Assembly (NCBI RefSeq): GCF_004217175.1
Contig: NZ_SHKI01000008.1
Location: 1 to 64,000 of the forward strand
Source of the DNA: Leucobacter luti
GTDB lineage: Bacteria; Actinomycetota; Actinomycetes; Actinomycetales; Microbacteriaceae
Reading direction: 5' to 3'
DNA length: 64,000 nt
The notes under the pieces were generated by a model. That model ran no database searches. It worked only from the letters and a program-made list of their open reading frames with translations, and was not told where the DNA came from. Of the stretch, positions 14,776-24,193 are shown in pieces (the first letter of the stretch is position 1; every line of letters starts with the position of its first letter). A program made the position numbers and the translations under genes.

Positions 14776-15141
14776 ATGAGTGAGAACGCACCGCTGGGGT
14801 CGCTCTACGGAGTGGTGTTCGAGTGCCCGGTTCCCGCGGAGCTCGCGGCCTTCTACCGCGCGGTGCTCGGCGGAGTGCTCGATCCAGACGACGACGAGTG
14901 GGTAGACCTGATCCTCCCGGGCGGCGGATTACGCCTGGGGTTTCAGCGCGTCCCCGCGTATGTGCCGCCGGAATGGCCGGGCGACTCGGGCGCGCAGCAA
15001 GCCCACCTCGACATCGCAGTGGGCGATCTTGACGCCGCTGAGCAGAGCCTGATCGCGCTCGGGGCGCGCCTCATGGACACCCAAGCGACCTTCCGGGTCT
15101 ACGTCGACCCGGTGGGGCACCCATTCTGCACCGTGCACTAG
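14776..15141 (+). CDS. VOC (glyoxalase/bleomycin-resistance fold) family protein
   Basis: The 121-residue protein starts at ATG 14776 after AGGAGAGG. The two beta-alpha-beta-beta-beta halves are visible: V-V-F-E-C-P-V-P-A-E-L-A-A-F-Y-R-A-V-L-G-G at the start, then H-L-D-I-A-V-G-D-L-D-A-A-E-Q-S-L-I-A-L-G-A and a final Y-V-D-P-V-G-H-P-F-C. These are hallmarks of small VOC proteins. The substrate cannot be told from the sequence. Confidence 0.85.
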   Translation: MSENAPLGSLYGVVFECPVPAELAAFYRAVLGGVLDPDDDEWVDLILPGGGLRLGFQRVPAYVPPEWPGDSGAQQAHLDIAVGDLDAAEQSLIALGARLMDTQATFRVYVDPVGHPFCTVH

Positions 15142-15196
15142 CCCGAGCAGCCTGGCGTGCACCCCGGGGCGAGCGGCTCCGCCCCGCGCAGCCCGG

Positions 15197-15820
15197 TTAG
15201 TGAGAGCCCGTGACGCCGTGCGCGCGCAGCACAGCCGCAACAGCTGGATCGAACCGCTCACGGGGCAGTACGTTTCCCTCCCGACGCATCCCGTCGTGGG
15301 AGACGAGCAGGATCCGCTCGGGTGAGAGGAAGCTCTCGCGCCCCTTGCTGTCCCACGGCCCGCTCCCCACGGATACGAAGCCGCGGTGTTCCTTCGTGCT
15401 GAGGTAGCAGCCGGCGGTGGTCTCGGCGTCGATGCGCGCGATGATCAGGACCGGGCGGTCCTTTCCGCGACCGTCGTTCTCCACGTACGGCACCCAGGTC
15501 CACACGATCTCGCCGGGGTCCGGATCCCCGTCCGCTTCGGGCGCGTAGCTGGGGCGAAGCGCCTGAATCTCAGCGTGACTGAGCTCGCGCGTCGCACCGG
15601 GGCCGTACTGCCCCGGGCTTGCCTCGCCGTACTCGGCGCTGGTGCGGCCGTTTCCGGTCCGCTGTGACGGGGCGGGCCGCGTTGCTGTCGACTGCGTAGC
15701 CGGCGGCTTCGGCTTCGCGGACACGCCGCCGGCGCTGCCCGAGCTCTTCCGCGACGCTTTAAGGAACGCGTCAATGAACGAGCGGATGAACGCCGACCAG
15801 CGACCCGACGAGTCGCTCAC
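15197..15820 (-). CDS. PemK/MazF-like toxin-family protein with a long N-terminal extension
   Basis: The 207-residue protein starts at the GTGA that overlaps the zapE stop. The first 90 residues are Ser/Ala/Pro/Lys-rich after a short helix. The C-terminal 110 carry the PemK-type start P-G-E-I-V-W-T-W-V-P-Y...G-K-D-R-P-V-L-I-I-A-R and then S-H-D-G-M-R-R-E-G-N-V-L-P. MazF/PemK proteins are usually mRNA endoribonucleases of about 110 residues with a cognate antitoxin. None is adjacent here, so a toxin role is uncertain. Confidence 0.6.
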   Translation of the reverse strand: MSDSSGRWSAFIRSFIDAFLKASRKSSGSAGGVSAKPKPPATQSTATRPAPSQRTGNGRTSAEYGEASPGQYGPGATRELSHAEIQALRPSYAPEADGDPDPGEIVWTWVPYVENDGRGKDRPVLIIARIDAETTAGCYLSTKEHRGFVSVGSGPWDSKGRESFLSPERILLVSHDGMRREGNVLPRERFDPAVAAVLRAHGVTGSH

Positions 15821-16881
15821 GCGATGTCGCTCGCGGTCAGCGCGTTGAGGCGAGAGATGCAGCGCAGGTACTTCTTCCGGTACCCGCCGTCGATCATGCC
15901 GCCGCCAAAGATGGAGGTGAGCGGCACGCCGGTGGCACGGAGCGGGATCTGGGCGTCGTACACGCGGTCGATGAACGCGACGAAGCGGAGCGCGGCCGAC
16001 TGGTCGGTGAGCTCGTGCACGTCCCGGAGACCGATGCACTGCACGCCGGTGAGCAGCCCCGAGTACGCCGAGGGGTGCACGGTTGCGAGATGTTCCGTGA
16101 GCTCGGTGAAATCGTCGTCGGTCATGCGCTCGCCGGAGGCCGCCACGTCCGCGAGCGCGAACCGGTACGCGTCCTCGCTGAGCACGCGCGCGTCGCCCTC
16201 GATGTCGCGCTGACGGTAGTCCACCCCGTCGATCCGGATCGTGCGGAAGCGATCCGACATTGCCTGGATCTCGCGCATGAAGTCTGAGGCCGCGAAGCGT
16301 CCCTCGCCGAGCGCGTTGGGCGGGGTGTTCGAGGTTGCGACGATACGCGATCCCGTGGAGGTGAGATCCCCGATCAGGCGCGTCATGAGCATCGTGTCGC
16401 CCGGATCATCGAGCTCGAACTCGTCGATGCAGATCAGCTTGGCGCCCTGCAGCACGCCGACGGCGCCCGCGTAGCCCAGCGCGCCCACTAGCGCGGTGTA
16501 CTCGATGAACGTGCCGAAGTACTTGCGGCCCGAGGTCGCGTGCCAGGTGGCCGCCAGCAGGTGGGTCTTGCCCACGCCGAACCCGCCGTCGAGGTACACG
16601 CCGGGCTTCGCCGGCTCGGAGGGGGTCGTCTGCTTCTTCCGGCCGAAGCCGAAGAGGCCGCCACCGCCACCGCGCCCCAGCGTTGCCGGTGGGCCGGCGA
16701 AGGCTTGGAGGAGGTCGCGAGCTTCCGCCTGCGACGGGTAGTCCGCGTCGGGACGATACGACTCGAACGTGGCGTGGTCGAACTGCGGCGGCGGCACGAG
16801 CGTGGCTACAAGTTCGGTTCCGGAGATACTGGGGCGGCGGTCGACGAGGCGCGCGGCGCTGTGCTGCTTGTCAGTGGACAT
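15817..16881 (-). CDS. zapE: Cell division protein ZapE (AFG1-like ATPase)
   Basis: The 354-residue protein has Walker A G-G-F-G-V-G-K-T-H near residue 103 and Walker B L-I-C-I-D-E-F-E near 150, followed by the sensor A-T-S-N-T-P-P, in the family order. Length matches actinobacterial members. In E. coli ZapE interacts with the Z ring; the actinobacterial role is inferred. The downstream PemK-like gene is translationally coupled to it, and the hydrolase gene upstream ends 11 bp before. Confidence 0.9.
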   Translation of the reverse strand: MSTDKQHSAARLVDRRPSISGTELVATLVPPPQFDHATFESYRPDADYPSQAEARDLLQAFAGPPATLGRGGGGGLFGFGRKKQTTPSEPAKPGVYLDGGFGVGKTHLLAATWHATSGRKYFGTFIEYTALVGALGYAGAVGVLQGAKLICIDEFELDDPGDTMLMTRLIGDLTSTGSRIVATSNTPPNALGEGRFAASDFMREIQAMSDRFRTIRIDGVDYRQRDIEGDARVLSEDAYRFALADVAASGERMTDDDFTELTEHLATVHPSAYSGLLTGVQCIGLRDVHELTDQSAALRFVAFIDRVYDAQIPLRATGVPLTSIFGGGMIDGGYRKKYLRCISRLNALTASDIA

Positions 16882-16892
16882 CGCGGATCAGT

Positions 16893-18104
16893 CTAGTCCC
16901 CCGAGGGGTCTGGCAGCTCCCCACGCCACCCCGGCCGCGGCAGCGCCCGCGCAAACTGTTCGGTCGCGGCCTCCCAGCCGTCCGGGTCGACGTTCCAGAG
17001 CTTCACGTGCTCGCCGACGTCGAGCAGGCGCAGCTGTACGAGGTCTGGGCGCGCGGCCGCCAGCGCCTCAGCGCCGGCGGAGGGGACGAAGCTATCGCCC
17101 CGACTCGCGTGAATCAGCACCGGCACCTGGAGCGCTGCCGCAACCGTGGCGGGGCTGAGGCTCGGAAAGTCGATCCCGCCGGGCTCTCCCCCGCGCACCA
17201 GTCCGCGCTGCAGCATGGCGATCCCGAGATCCGCGAGGGCGCGCGGCGCCGCAAACGTCGCCGCCTGGTGCCGCAGCAGGGCGGGCCAATCGACCGCGGG
17301 AGAGTCGAGGATCAGACCGTCCACGGCGGCAGCGTAGCGCCCGCTCGTAGCGGAGCGCAGCACCGCGGTGCCGCCCATCGACCAGCCGAACAGCGTCACC
17401 CGCTCCGCGCCCCGGCGCAGCGCCTCGGCGATCGCGGCGTCGACATCGCGGCTCTCGGCCACACCGATGCCGTAGCGCCCGTTGTCACCGGCGGGCGCGC
17501 CGGGATCATTGCGGTACGAGATCACGAGGCTCGTCACGCCAGCGTGCGCGAGCGGCGCGACCCCGCGCAGTGTCTCCTCCGGCAGCGCCCCGCGCCCGTG
17601 CACGTGCACCGCCCAGCGACCGCGCTCGCGACGCCGCACGCGATCCGGATGGATCAGCCACGCCTCGGCGGGCCCGAGCTCGGTCTCGTAGGTGATCCGC
17701 TCGGTCCGCAGGCCCACCGCCTCCGGCGACGCGTACCACCAGCCAGTCAGGCGGCCGCGCGTCCCGGGCTGGAGCGTGCCCCGGTCAAGCTGCACCAGGT
17801 CGCGCGCGACGGCGCCCGCGACGACCGCGTGCACCGGGCCGACCCGGGCATGCCCGGCCTCGCCGTCGAAGATGAACGAGTACTGCCCGGGGAGGTCAGC
17901 GTGCCGGCCCCGGAGCCAGAGCACGGTCCCCCCGTCGCCGCGCTCCACGCGCTCGAGCACCACCGGCTCTGCGCTCGCCCGCTCGGGCGTCACCACCCGG
18001 CGGGCAAGCGCAGTGCCCCCGGCGATCACGCCGACGGCCCCGAGTGCTGCCGCGCCAACCCCCACTGCTATCGCTCGACGAATCCGGTTCTCCCAGAACT
18101 GCAT
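16893..18104 (-). CDS. Alpha/beta hydrolase, membrane-anchored or secreted
   Basis: The 403-residue protein starts at ATG 18104 after GGAAGGGAG. The N-terminus has a hydrophobic segment at about 10-35 (A-V-G-V-G-A-A-A-L-G-A-V-G-V-I-A-G-G), so it is probably exported or anchored. The nucleophile elbow G-W-S-M-G lies near 245. The Asp (S-R-G-D-S-F-V-P) and His (G-E-H-V-K-L-W) follow in the usual order. Substrate unknown; it is likely an esterase or peptidase-like enzyme. It precedes zapE in the same direction. Confidence 0.85.
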   Translation of the reverse strand: MQFWENRIRRAIAVGVGAAALGAVGVIAGGTALARRVVTPERASAEPVVLERVERGDGGTVLWLRGRHADLPGQYSFIFDGEAGHARVGPVHAVVAGAVARDLVQLDRGTLQPGTRGRLTGWWYASPEAVGLRTERITYETELGPAEAWLIHPDRVRRRERGRWAVHVHGRGALPEETLRGVAPLAHAGVTSLVISYRNDPGAPAGDNGRYGIGVAESRDVDAAIAEALRRGAERVTLFGWSMGGTAVLRSATSGRYAAAVDGLILDSPAVDWPALLRHQAATFAAPRALADLGIAMLQRGLVRGGEPGGIDFPSLSPATVAAALQVPVLIHASRGDSFVPSAGAEALAAARPDLVQLRLLDVGEHVKLWNVDPDGWEAATEQFARALPRPGWRGELPDPSGD

Positions 18105-18190
18105 CGGATGCTCCCTTCCCGTCGGGATCCTGAGGATCACGGCGTGGCTTCGCGAGATGATTCACAGGAAACTCTAGTCTCACGGGTGTG

Positions 18191-18808
18191 ATGGCAATGA
18201 TCGGCGGGACCTCGATCGAGTTCAGCGTCGCCGCCGAACAGATCATGAATGCACGGCTACGGAGCGAACTCGTGTCGCAGGAGATCGCTGCGCCCGAGCG
18301 CATCGCGCCGCAAGCGGTGGCGCGCGCCGCTGGCGTGGCGCGCGGCCCGAAGCGGGAGCACGCCGCTGAGATCGCGCTCGACTCGGCCTACGGCGCGGGG
18401 CGCCTGGTCCTGATGCACGATCCCGACTCCGTCGAGGAGTGGGGCGGCCCGTTCCGGCTCGTCTGCTTTGCGCACGCCCCGCTCGAGCTCGACATTGGCG
18501 TGGATCAGTTCATTTCGGACGTGGCGTGGTCGTGGCTCGTGGACGCCCTCGATACTCGCGGTGCCCAGTACACGTACCTCTCCGGCACCGCAACGAAAAC
18601 TCTCTCAACCGGGTTCGGTACGCTTGAGTCGAGGGGCGACGCCGCTCAAATTGAGCTGCGCGCCTCGTGGACGCCGCTCGGAGACGATTTCACCGCTCAC
18701 GCGGAGGCCTGGTCTGAGCTGCTCTGCCTGCTCGCCGGACTCCCGCACGAGGAAGGAATCGACTCGCTCGCGGCGCGACGAGCGCGCCCGACATCTGAGG
18801 GAGCCTAG
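18191..18808 (+). CDS. DUF3000 domain-containing protein
   Basis: The 205-residue protein belongs to an actinobacterial family of unknown function, recognised by A-P-E-R-I-A-P...G-R-L-V-L-M-H-D-P-D...G-G-P-F-R-L-V-C-F-A and by its regular position just before an RNase D gene. A GTG lies one codon upstream and could also be used. The RNase D gene starts 5 bp after the stop. Confidence 0.85.
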   Translation: MAMIGGTSIEFSVAAEQIMNARLRSELVSQEIAAPERIAPQAVARAAGVARGPKREHAAEIALDSAYGAGRLVLMHDPDSVEEWGGPFRLVCFAHAPLELDIGVDQFISDVAWSWLVDALDTRGAQYTYLSGTATKTLSTGFGTLESRGDAAQIELRASWTPLGDDFTAHAEAWSELLCLLAGLPHEEGIDSLAARRARPTSEGA

Positions 18809-18813
18809 AAGTC

Positions 18814-20001
18814 TTGGTTGAACAGTCGGAACTTGAGACCGAGTGGTCGCTGATCGCCGACGACGCGGGGCTCGCCCGCGCCGCAGCCCTGCTCGCTGAC
18901 GCGTCCGGGCCGATCGGTGTCGACGCGGAGCGCGCGTCCGGCTTCACCTACGGATCCGAGGCGTACCTCGTGCAGGTCTATCGGCGCGGCGTGGGCCCGT
19001 TCCTGTTCGACCCGACCGGAATCACTGACTTTTCGCCACTCGCCGCCGCGCTCGACGGCGAGGAATGGATCCTGCACGCTGCGAGCCAGGATATTCCCTG
19101 CCTCGACGAGCTGGGGCTCCACCCGGATCGACTCTTCGACACCGAGCTTGCTGCGCGGCTGCTCGGCTACGAGCGCGTGGGCCTCGGGGCGATCGTCGAG
19201 CAGCTGCTCGACATCCACCTCGATAAGGCGCACTCGGCGGCGGATTGGTCGCAGCGGCCGCTCCCGGAGTCGTGGCTTGAGTACGCGGCACTAGACGTCG
19301 CCCTGCTCCCCGACCTTCGCGACGCGGTCGCCGAGGACCTGGACGCCCAGGGCAAGTGGGAGTTTGCGCAGCAGGAGTTCGAAGCGGTGCGCACGCGCCC
19401 GGCGAAGGCGAAGAACCCGGAGCCCTGGCGCAAGCTCTCGGGCGGGCATTCACTGAAGTCGCCCCGCACCCTCGCGCTTGCCCGCGAGCTCTGGGAGTCC
19501 CGAGACGCGCTTGCGCGCGAGCGCGACGTCGCGCCAGGCCGCCTGATCCCCGATTCGTCCGTCGTTGCGGCGGCCGCGGCAAACCCGCGGTCGAAGAATG
19601 ACCTTGCACGCCTCCCCAACTTCCGCGGTCGCGCGAGTCGCACCGAAATCGACCGCTGGTGGAAAGCGATCCTCGCGGGCAAGACCACCACGGACCTCCC
19701 CGGCGCCCGGCCGCGCGACCCCGACGCGATCCCGCACCACCGTGGGTGGGCGCAGCGCCACCCCGAGGCTGCCGAGCGGCTCGCGGCAGCCCGCGCGGCG
19801 ATCGAGGCCGAGGCGGAGCGCCAGGGGATCCCGGTCGAGAACCTGCTGACCCCCGACCACCTGCGCCGTCTCGTGTGGCGCCCGCCGGCCGACACCTCGG
19901 CGGAGGGCATTGCACTCCGTCTCACCGAGCTCGGCGCCCGCGACTGGCAGGTTGGAATTGTGGCACCAATTATTGCTGCCGTTTTTGTAGACCTACGATA
20001 A
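18814..20001 (+). CDS. rnd: Ribonuclease D-like 3'-5' exonuclease with HRDC domain
   Basis: The 395-residue protein starts with TTG. The DEDD exonuclease domain (about 20-185) shows I-G-V-D-A-E-R-A-S-G, L-H-A-A-S-Q-D-I-P-C-L-D-E-L, and W-L-E-Y-A-A-L-D-V-A-L-L. The HRDC domain (about 215-300) follows. RNase D trims the 3' ends of tRNA precursors. It is probably cotranscribed with the DUF3000 gene. Confidence 0.9.
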   Translation: MVEQSELETEWSLIADDAGLARAAALLADASGPIGVDAERASGFTYGSEAYLVQVYRRGVGPFLFDPTGITDFSPLAAALDGEEWILHAASQDIPCLDELGLHPDRLFDTELAARLLGYERVGLGAIVEQLLDIHLDKAHSAADWSQRPLPESWLEYAALDVALLPDLRDAVAEDLDAQGKWEFAQQEFEAVRTRPAKAKNPEPWRKLSGGHSLKSPRTLALARELWESRDALARERDVAPGRLIPDSSVVAAAAANPRSKNDLARLPNFRGRASRTEIDRWWKAILAGKTTTDLPGARPRDPDAIPHHRGWAQRHPEAAERLAAARAAIEAEAERQGIPVENLLTPDHLRRLVWRPPADTSAEGIALRLTELGARDWQVGIVAPIIAAVFVDLR

Positions 20002-20058
20002 GTTGCGCCCCGGAATTCCGGGAAGTTGCGATGAAGTCGCACGGGTTCTCGCCTCATT

Positions 20059-20077
20059 GAGACTCCGTCTCTAATAT
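20059..20077 (+). promoter_or_regulatory. Promoter and palindrome before fadA
   Basis: A gagac-tcc-gtctc palindrome at 20059-20071 abuts a -10-like taatat at 20072. Two more palindromes, cccggaattccggg and tgcga/tcgca, lie upstream in the 110-bp gap. They suggest a regulated promoter for the fadA-fadB pair. Confidence 0.4.
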
Positions 20078-20111
20078 GGTTGAAGACAGATCACATACCT
20101 ATGGAGGCGAA

Positions 20112-21314
20112 GTGGCCGCAATGAGAGATGTCGTGTTCGTGGACGGGGTACGCACCCCGTTTGGACGCGCTGGCGACAAGGGCATGTACGCGGGGACCCG
20201 CGCCGACGACCTGGCGGTCAAGGCGCTGCAGGGGCTGCTCGCCCGTAACGAGGCACTCCCCCTCGACCGCATCGACGACGTTGGCGTCGCGGCGACCACG
20301 CAGCAGGGGGATCAGGGGCTGACACTCGGTCGCACGGTGTCGATGCTCGCGGGGATCCCCGTCACCGTCCCGGGGTTCGCACTCGACCGCATGTGCGCTG
20401 GCGCGCTCACGGTCGCGTCGTTCATGGGCGCCGCGATCGGCGCCGGGCAGTACGACATCGCCGTTGCCGGCGGTGTGGAGCACATGGGCCGGCACCCGAT
20501 CGGGCTCGACGCCGACCCGAATCCGCGCTTCGTCGCGGAGAAGCTGGTGAGCCCGGACGCGCTGAACATGGGGAACACGGCGGAGCGCCTGCACGACCGC
20601 TTCCCCGAGCTCACCAAGGAGCGCGCAGACCGCTTCGGCATGCTCAGCCAGCACAAGGTGCAGGCCGCGTACGATCGCGGGGACATCCAGCCCGACCTCA
20701 TTCCCGTGGCCACCCGCTCCGCCGCGGGCTGGGGGCTCGCCACGGAAGACGAGGGCCGCCGCCCGGCAACCACCATGGAGGGTCTCGCGACGCTGAAGAC
20801 GCCGTTCCGCCCCCACGGGCGCGTCACGGCCGGCAACGCCTCCCCGCTCACCGACGGTGCAACGATGTCGCTGATGGCCGGCGCCGACACCGCGCGCGAA
20901 CTCGGACTGCAGGCAAAGATGCGCCTCGTGGGCTTCGCCTTCGCTGGCGTCGAACCCGAGGTCATGGGCCTGGGCCCCGTACCCTCCACGGAGAAGGCGC
21001 TGAAGCGCGCCGGGCTCACGATCGACGACATCGGCCTCTTCGAACTCAACGAGGCCTTCTCGGTGCAAGTGCTCTCGTTCCTCGACCACTTCGGCATCGC
21101 CGACGAGGATCCCCGCGTCAACCCGTGGGGCGGCGCGATCGCGCTGGGACACCCCCTCGCGGCCTCGGGCGTGCGCTTGATGATCCAGCTGGCCCGCCAG
21201 TTCGCCGAGCGTCCCGACGTGCGCTACGGCGTCACCGCGATGTGCGTGGGCCTCGGCCAGGGCGGCACCGCGATCTGGGAGAATCCTCACTTCGACGGCA
21301 AGAAGGGCAAGTAA
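20112..21314 (+). CDS. fadA: Acetyl-CoA C-acyltransferase (thiolase), beta-oxidation
   Basis: The 400-residue protein starts at GTG 20112 with GGAGG at the right spacing; an ATG three codons later is also possible. The thiolase nucleophile is in L-D-R-M-C-A-G-A-L. The motifs E-H-M-G-R, N-E-A-F-S-V, G-G-A-I-A-L-G-H-P-L-A-A-S-G and the second Cys in A-M-C-V-G-L-G-Q-G-G are all present. It forms the trifunctional-type pair with fadB, which starts 6 bp downstream, and cleaves 3-ketoacyl-CoA. Confidence 0.93.
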   Translation: MAAMRDVVFVDGVRTPFGRAGDKGMYAGTRADDLAVKALQGLLARNEALPLDRIDDVGVAATTQQGDQGLTLGRTVSMLAGIPVTVPGFALDRMCAGALTVASFMGAAIGAGQYDIAVAGGVEHMGRHPIGLDADPNPRFVAEKLVSPDALNMGNTAERLHDRFPELTKERADRFGMLSQHKVQAAYDRGDIQPDLIPVATRSAAGWGLATEDEGRRPATTMEGLATLKTPFRPHGRVTAGNASPLTDGATMSLMAGADTARELGLQAKMRLVGFAFAGVEPEVMGLGPVPSTEKALKRAGLTIDDIGLFELNEAFSVQVLSFLDHFGIADEDPRVNPWGGAIALGHPLAASGVRLMIQLARQFAERPDVRYGVTAMCVGLGQGGTAIWENPHFDGKKGK

Positions 21315-21320
21315 CCAGCC

Positions 21321-23456
21321 ATGACCGACTACCGCAGCATTGACTTCGGCCCGCTCATCGCGGCATCCGCAGATGAGGTCGTCACCGAGTCCTTCGTCCG
21401 CGACGTAACGCTCCCCTCGGGTGCCACGCTCGCGCTGATCACGCTCGACAACGGGCGCGACCACACCAGGCCAAACACGCTCGGGCCCCGCACGCTCCAG
21501 GCACTCGGGGCGGTACTCGACCAGCTCACCGAGCGCGCCGCGGCCGGCGAGATCGCCGCCGTGGGCATCACCGGCAAGCAGTTCATCTTCGCCGCGGGCG
21601 CCGACCTGTCGAAGGTCTCGACGCTCGCGACCGCAGAGAACGCCCGCCTCATGGCGCAGTACGGCCACTTCGTGCTCGGCAAGCTCGGCACGATCGGGGT
21701 TCCGTCCTTCGCGTTCGTCAACGGGCTCGCGCTGGGCGGAGCGATGGAGATTGCGCTCCACTGCACCTACCGCACGCTCGACTCCTCGGCGGCGGCGCTT
21801 GCCTTCCCCGAGGTCTTCCTCGGCATCATCCCGGGCTGGGGCGGCGCCACGATCGTGCCGAACCTGATCGGGATCGAGAAGGCCCTCGAGATCATCGTCT
21901 CGAACCCGCTCAAGAACAACCGCATGCTCAAGCCGAAGCAGGCATACGAGATGGGCCTGTTCGACGCCATGTTCGGCGCCGCGAGCTTCCTCGAGCAGTC
22001 GATCTCGTGGGCGGACGGCGTACTCACCGGCGGCACCAAGGTTGAGCGGCCAAACGTGCCCGGGAAGCTCGAGCGCCTCACCAAGTGGCCGGCAGCGATC
22101 AAGATTGCCCGGGACACCCTGAAGGCCCGCGTTGGCACCGCGGCGAAGTCCCCGTACGTGGCGCTCGATTTGCTCAGCGCCGCAAAGGACAACGACCTGC
22201 CGCGCGGCTTCGAACGCGAGGACGACGCGCTCGCCGAGCTCATCTCGGGTGACCAGTTCGTCGCCTCGATCTACGCATTCGATCTCGTGCAGAAGCGGGC
22301 GAAGCGCCCGGCGGGCGCACCCGACAAGGCGCTCGCGAAGCCGGTGAAGAAGGTCGGCGTGATCGGTGCGGGACTCATGGCCAGCCAGTTCGCACTGCTG
22401 TTCGCGCGCAAGCTCCGTGTCCCCGTCGTGATCACCGACCTCGACCAGGCGCGGGTGGACAAGGGCGTGGCGTACATCCGTGGCGAGGTCGACGCCATGC
22501 GCGACAAGGGCCGTCTCTCCCCCGACGACGCCAACCAGGTGAAGGCGCTCGTCAGCGGCACCACCGACAAGACGCAGTTCGCCGACTGCGACTGGGTCAT
22601 CGAGGCCGTGTTTGAGGAGCTGGGCGTCAAGCAGCAGGTCTTCGCCGAGATCGAGCCGATCGTGGCGGAGACGGCAGTGCTCGCAACCAACACCTCGTCG
22701 CTCTCCGTGGAGGAGATCGGCGCGAACCTCGCGCACCCGGAGCGGCTCGTCGGCTTCCACTTCTTCAACCCGGTCGCGGTGATGCCGCTGATCGAGGTCG
22801 TCAACACACCCGCCACCGACGACGCCACCCTCGCCACCGCGATGGGGATCGCGCGCAAGCTCGGCAAGAGCGCCGTCATCACGGCGGATCGTCCCGGCTT
22901 CGTGGTGAACCGTCTCCTCGCAAAAGTGATGGGCGAGGCGGCGCGCGCGCTCGACGAGGGCACGCCGTTGCCCGTGGTGGAGCGCTCGCTCGCGCCCATC
23001 GGCCTGCCGATGGGACCGTTCGAGCTCATCGACCTCGTCGGCTGGAAGGTCGCAGCCCACGTGCAAGACACAATGGTGGGAGCGTTCCCCGAGCGGTTCT
23101 ACGCCTCACCAAACCTGCACGCGCTCGCCGAGATCGACGGCCCGCTCGTGAAGACGAAGCAGGGCAAAGTCGAGGACCTGTCGAAGGCCGCCAAGAAGGC
23201 GCTCACGCTCGGCTCGAACGCCGTCACCGAGGCCGAGATCCTCCGCCGCGTCGAGGACGAGCTCGCCGGTGAGATCAAGATCATGCTCGACGAGGGCGTG
23301 GTCGCGGCCGCAGAGGACATCGACCTTTGCCTCATCCTGGGGGCGGGCTGGCCGTTCCAGGCGGGCGGCGCGACGCCGTACCTGGACCGGGTGGGCGCGA
23401 GCGAGCGCGTGTTTGGCGCTGCGTTCCACGACCCCCGCATCGCCGCCGCGCGCTAG
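21321..23456 (+). CDS. fadB: 3-hydroxyacyl-CoA dehydrogenase / enoyl-CoA hydratase fusion
   Basis: The 711-residue protein has an N-terminal crotonase domain (about 1-280; F-I-F-A-A-G-A-D-L, and L-A-L-G-G-A-M-E-I-A-L-H-C) and a dehydrogenase part with the Rossmann motif G-V-I-G-A-G-L-M-A-S-Q near 345, then G-F-H-F-F-N-P-V. The last 100 residues complete the helical dehydrogenase domain. It performs the hydration and oxidation steps of fatty-acid beta-oxidation together with the thiolase upstream. Confidence 0.93.
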   Translation: MTDYRSIDFGPLIAASADEVVTESFVRDVTLPSGATLALITLDNGRDHTRPNTLGPRTLQALGAVLDQLTERAAAGEIAAVGITGKQFIFAAGADLSKVSTLATAENARLMAQYGHFVLGKLGTIGVPSFAFVNGLALGGAMEIALHCTYRTLDSSAAALAFPEVFLGIIPGWGGATIVPNLIGIEKALEIIVSNPLKNNRMLKPKQAYEMGLFDAMFGAASFLEQSISWADGVLTGGTKVERPNVPGKLERLTKWPAAIKIARDTLKARVGTAAKSPYVALDLLSAAKDNDLPRGFEREDDALAELISGDQFVASIYAFDLVQKRAKRPAGAPDKALAKPVKKVGVIGAGLMASQFALLFARKLRVPVVITDLDQARVDKGVAYIRGEVDAMRDKGRLSPDDANQVKALVSGTTDKTQFADCDWVIEAVFEELGVKQQVFAEIEPIVAETAVLATNTSSLSVEEIGANLAHPERLVGFHFFNPVAVMPLIEVVNTPATDDATLATAMGIARKLGKSAVITADRPGFVVNRLLAKVMGEAARALDEGTPLPVVERSLAPIGLPMGPFELIDLVGWKVAAHVQDTMVGAFPERFYASPNLHALAEIDGPLVKTKQGKVEDLSKAAKKALTLGSNAVTEAEILRRVEDELAGEIKIMLDEGVVAAAEDIDLCLILGAGWPFQAGGATPYLDRVGASERVFGAAFHDPRIAAAR

Positions 23457-23468
23457 CGCGAACGAAAC

Positions 23469-23507
23469 AGGCCCCCGGCCGTACCGAATCGGTACGGCCG
23501 GGGGCCT
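23469..23507. terminator. Bidirectional terminator
   Basis: Seventeen-bp stem aggcccccggccgtacc / ggtacggccgggggcct with a 5-nt loop between the convergent fadB and pentapeptide-repeat genes. Confidence 0.85.
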
Positions 23508-23525
23508 GCGGCGTGTGGGGCAGCG

Positions 23526-24191
23526 CTAGTCGTCGACCGAGATGCCGAGCCGGGCGGCGAACACGCGCGTCAGCTCGGCGGCCTGCGTTGAGCTGATGGT
23601 TGCGCCCCGCAAGCTCTGCGCGTCGCTGATCGTGCCGAGGATCGTGAGCCCGCGCAGATCAACGTGAGAGAGCCGCGCGGCGTCGATCTGCAGGGACTCG
23701 ACCCGGCAGTTCTCGAACGAGACGCTCTCGAGCGTGGCGCCCGCGAGGTCGAGCTCGCTGAACACGCAGTCCCTGAATACGACCCGGCTGAGCTGCGCCG
23801 CTCGCAGGTTCACCCAGCCGAACTTGCAGCCCGCGATGAGCGTGGCCCGCACCTCGGCGTCGTGCAGTTCGAGCGCGCCGACGCGCGACTCGAGCAGCTC
23901 GGAGTCCCGGAGCAGGGCGCGGCCCCCGCGAAGCGTGGGCACGTTGAGGCCGGAGATCCGGGTCTCAAGAAAGCGTGCGCCGCGCAGTGACACCGCGTCC
24001 CCCGTGACGCCAGCGAGCTCGCACTCCGAGAAGCTCGCGCCGTCGAGGGAGTCGCTCTCGAGCGTCACACCCGAAAACCTCATGCCGTCGTAGCGACCGC
24101 GAGGCTCGGGAGCGCGGTCTCCCGCGTCATCGAGCTCGGGCAGCCGCAGCTCCTCGAGCACCGGAAAGCGCTGGGGCTTTCGAGCCGCCAC
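23526..24191 (-). CDS. Pentapeptide-repeat protein
   Basis: The 221-residue protein starts with GTG two bases after the dxs stop, so it is coupled to dxs. From about residue 35 to 200 it reads in pentapeptide steps of the A-(D/N)-L-x-x type (S-L-R-G-A-R-F-L-E-T-R, L-R-A-A-Q-L-S-R-V-V-F-R-D-C, D-L-A-G-A-T-L-E-S-V-S-F-E), which form a right-handed beta helix. Some such proteins protect DNA gyrase from quinolones. A role here is unknown. Confidence 0.9.
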   Translation of the reverse strand: MAARKPQRFPVLEELRLPELDDAGDRAPEPRGRYDGMRFSGVTLESDSLDGASFSECELAGVTGDAVSLRGARFLETRISGLNVPTLRGGRALLRDSELLESRVGALELHDAEVRATLIAGCKFGWVNLRAAQLSRVVFRDCVFSELDLAGATLESVSFENCRVESLQIDAARLSHVDLRGLTILGTISDAQSLRGATISSTQAAELTRVFAARLGISVDD

Positions 24192-24193
24192 CG

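Noticed and set aside
20091..23066. 991-codon frame on the minus strand
   Set aside because: Antisense to fadA and fadB, which have full family motifs. The antisense chain is His/Arg/Gly-rich with no domain.
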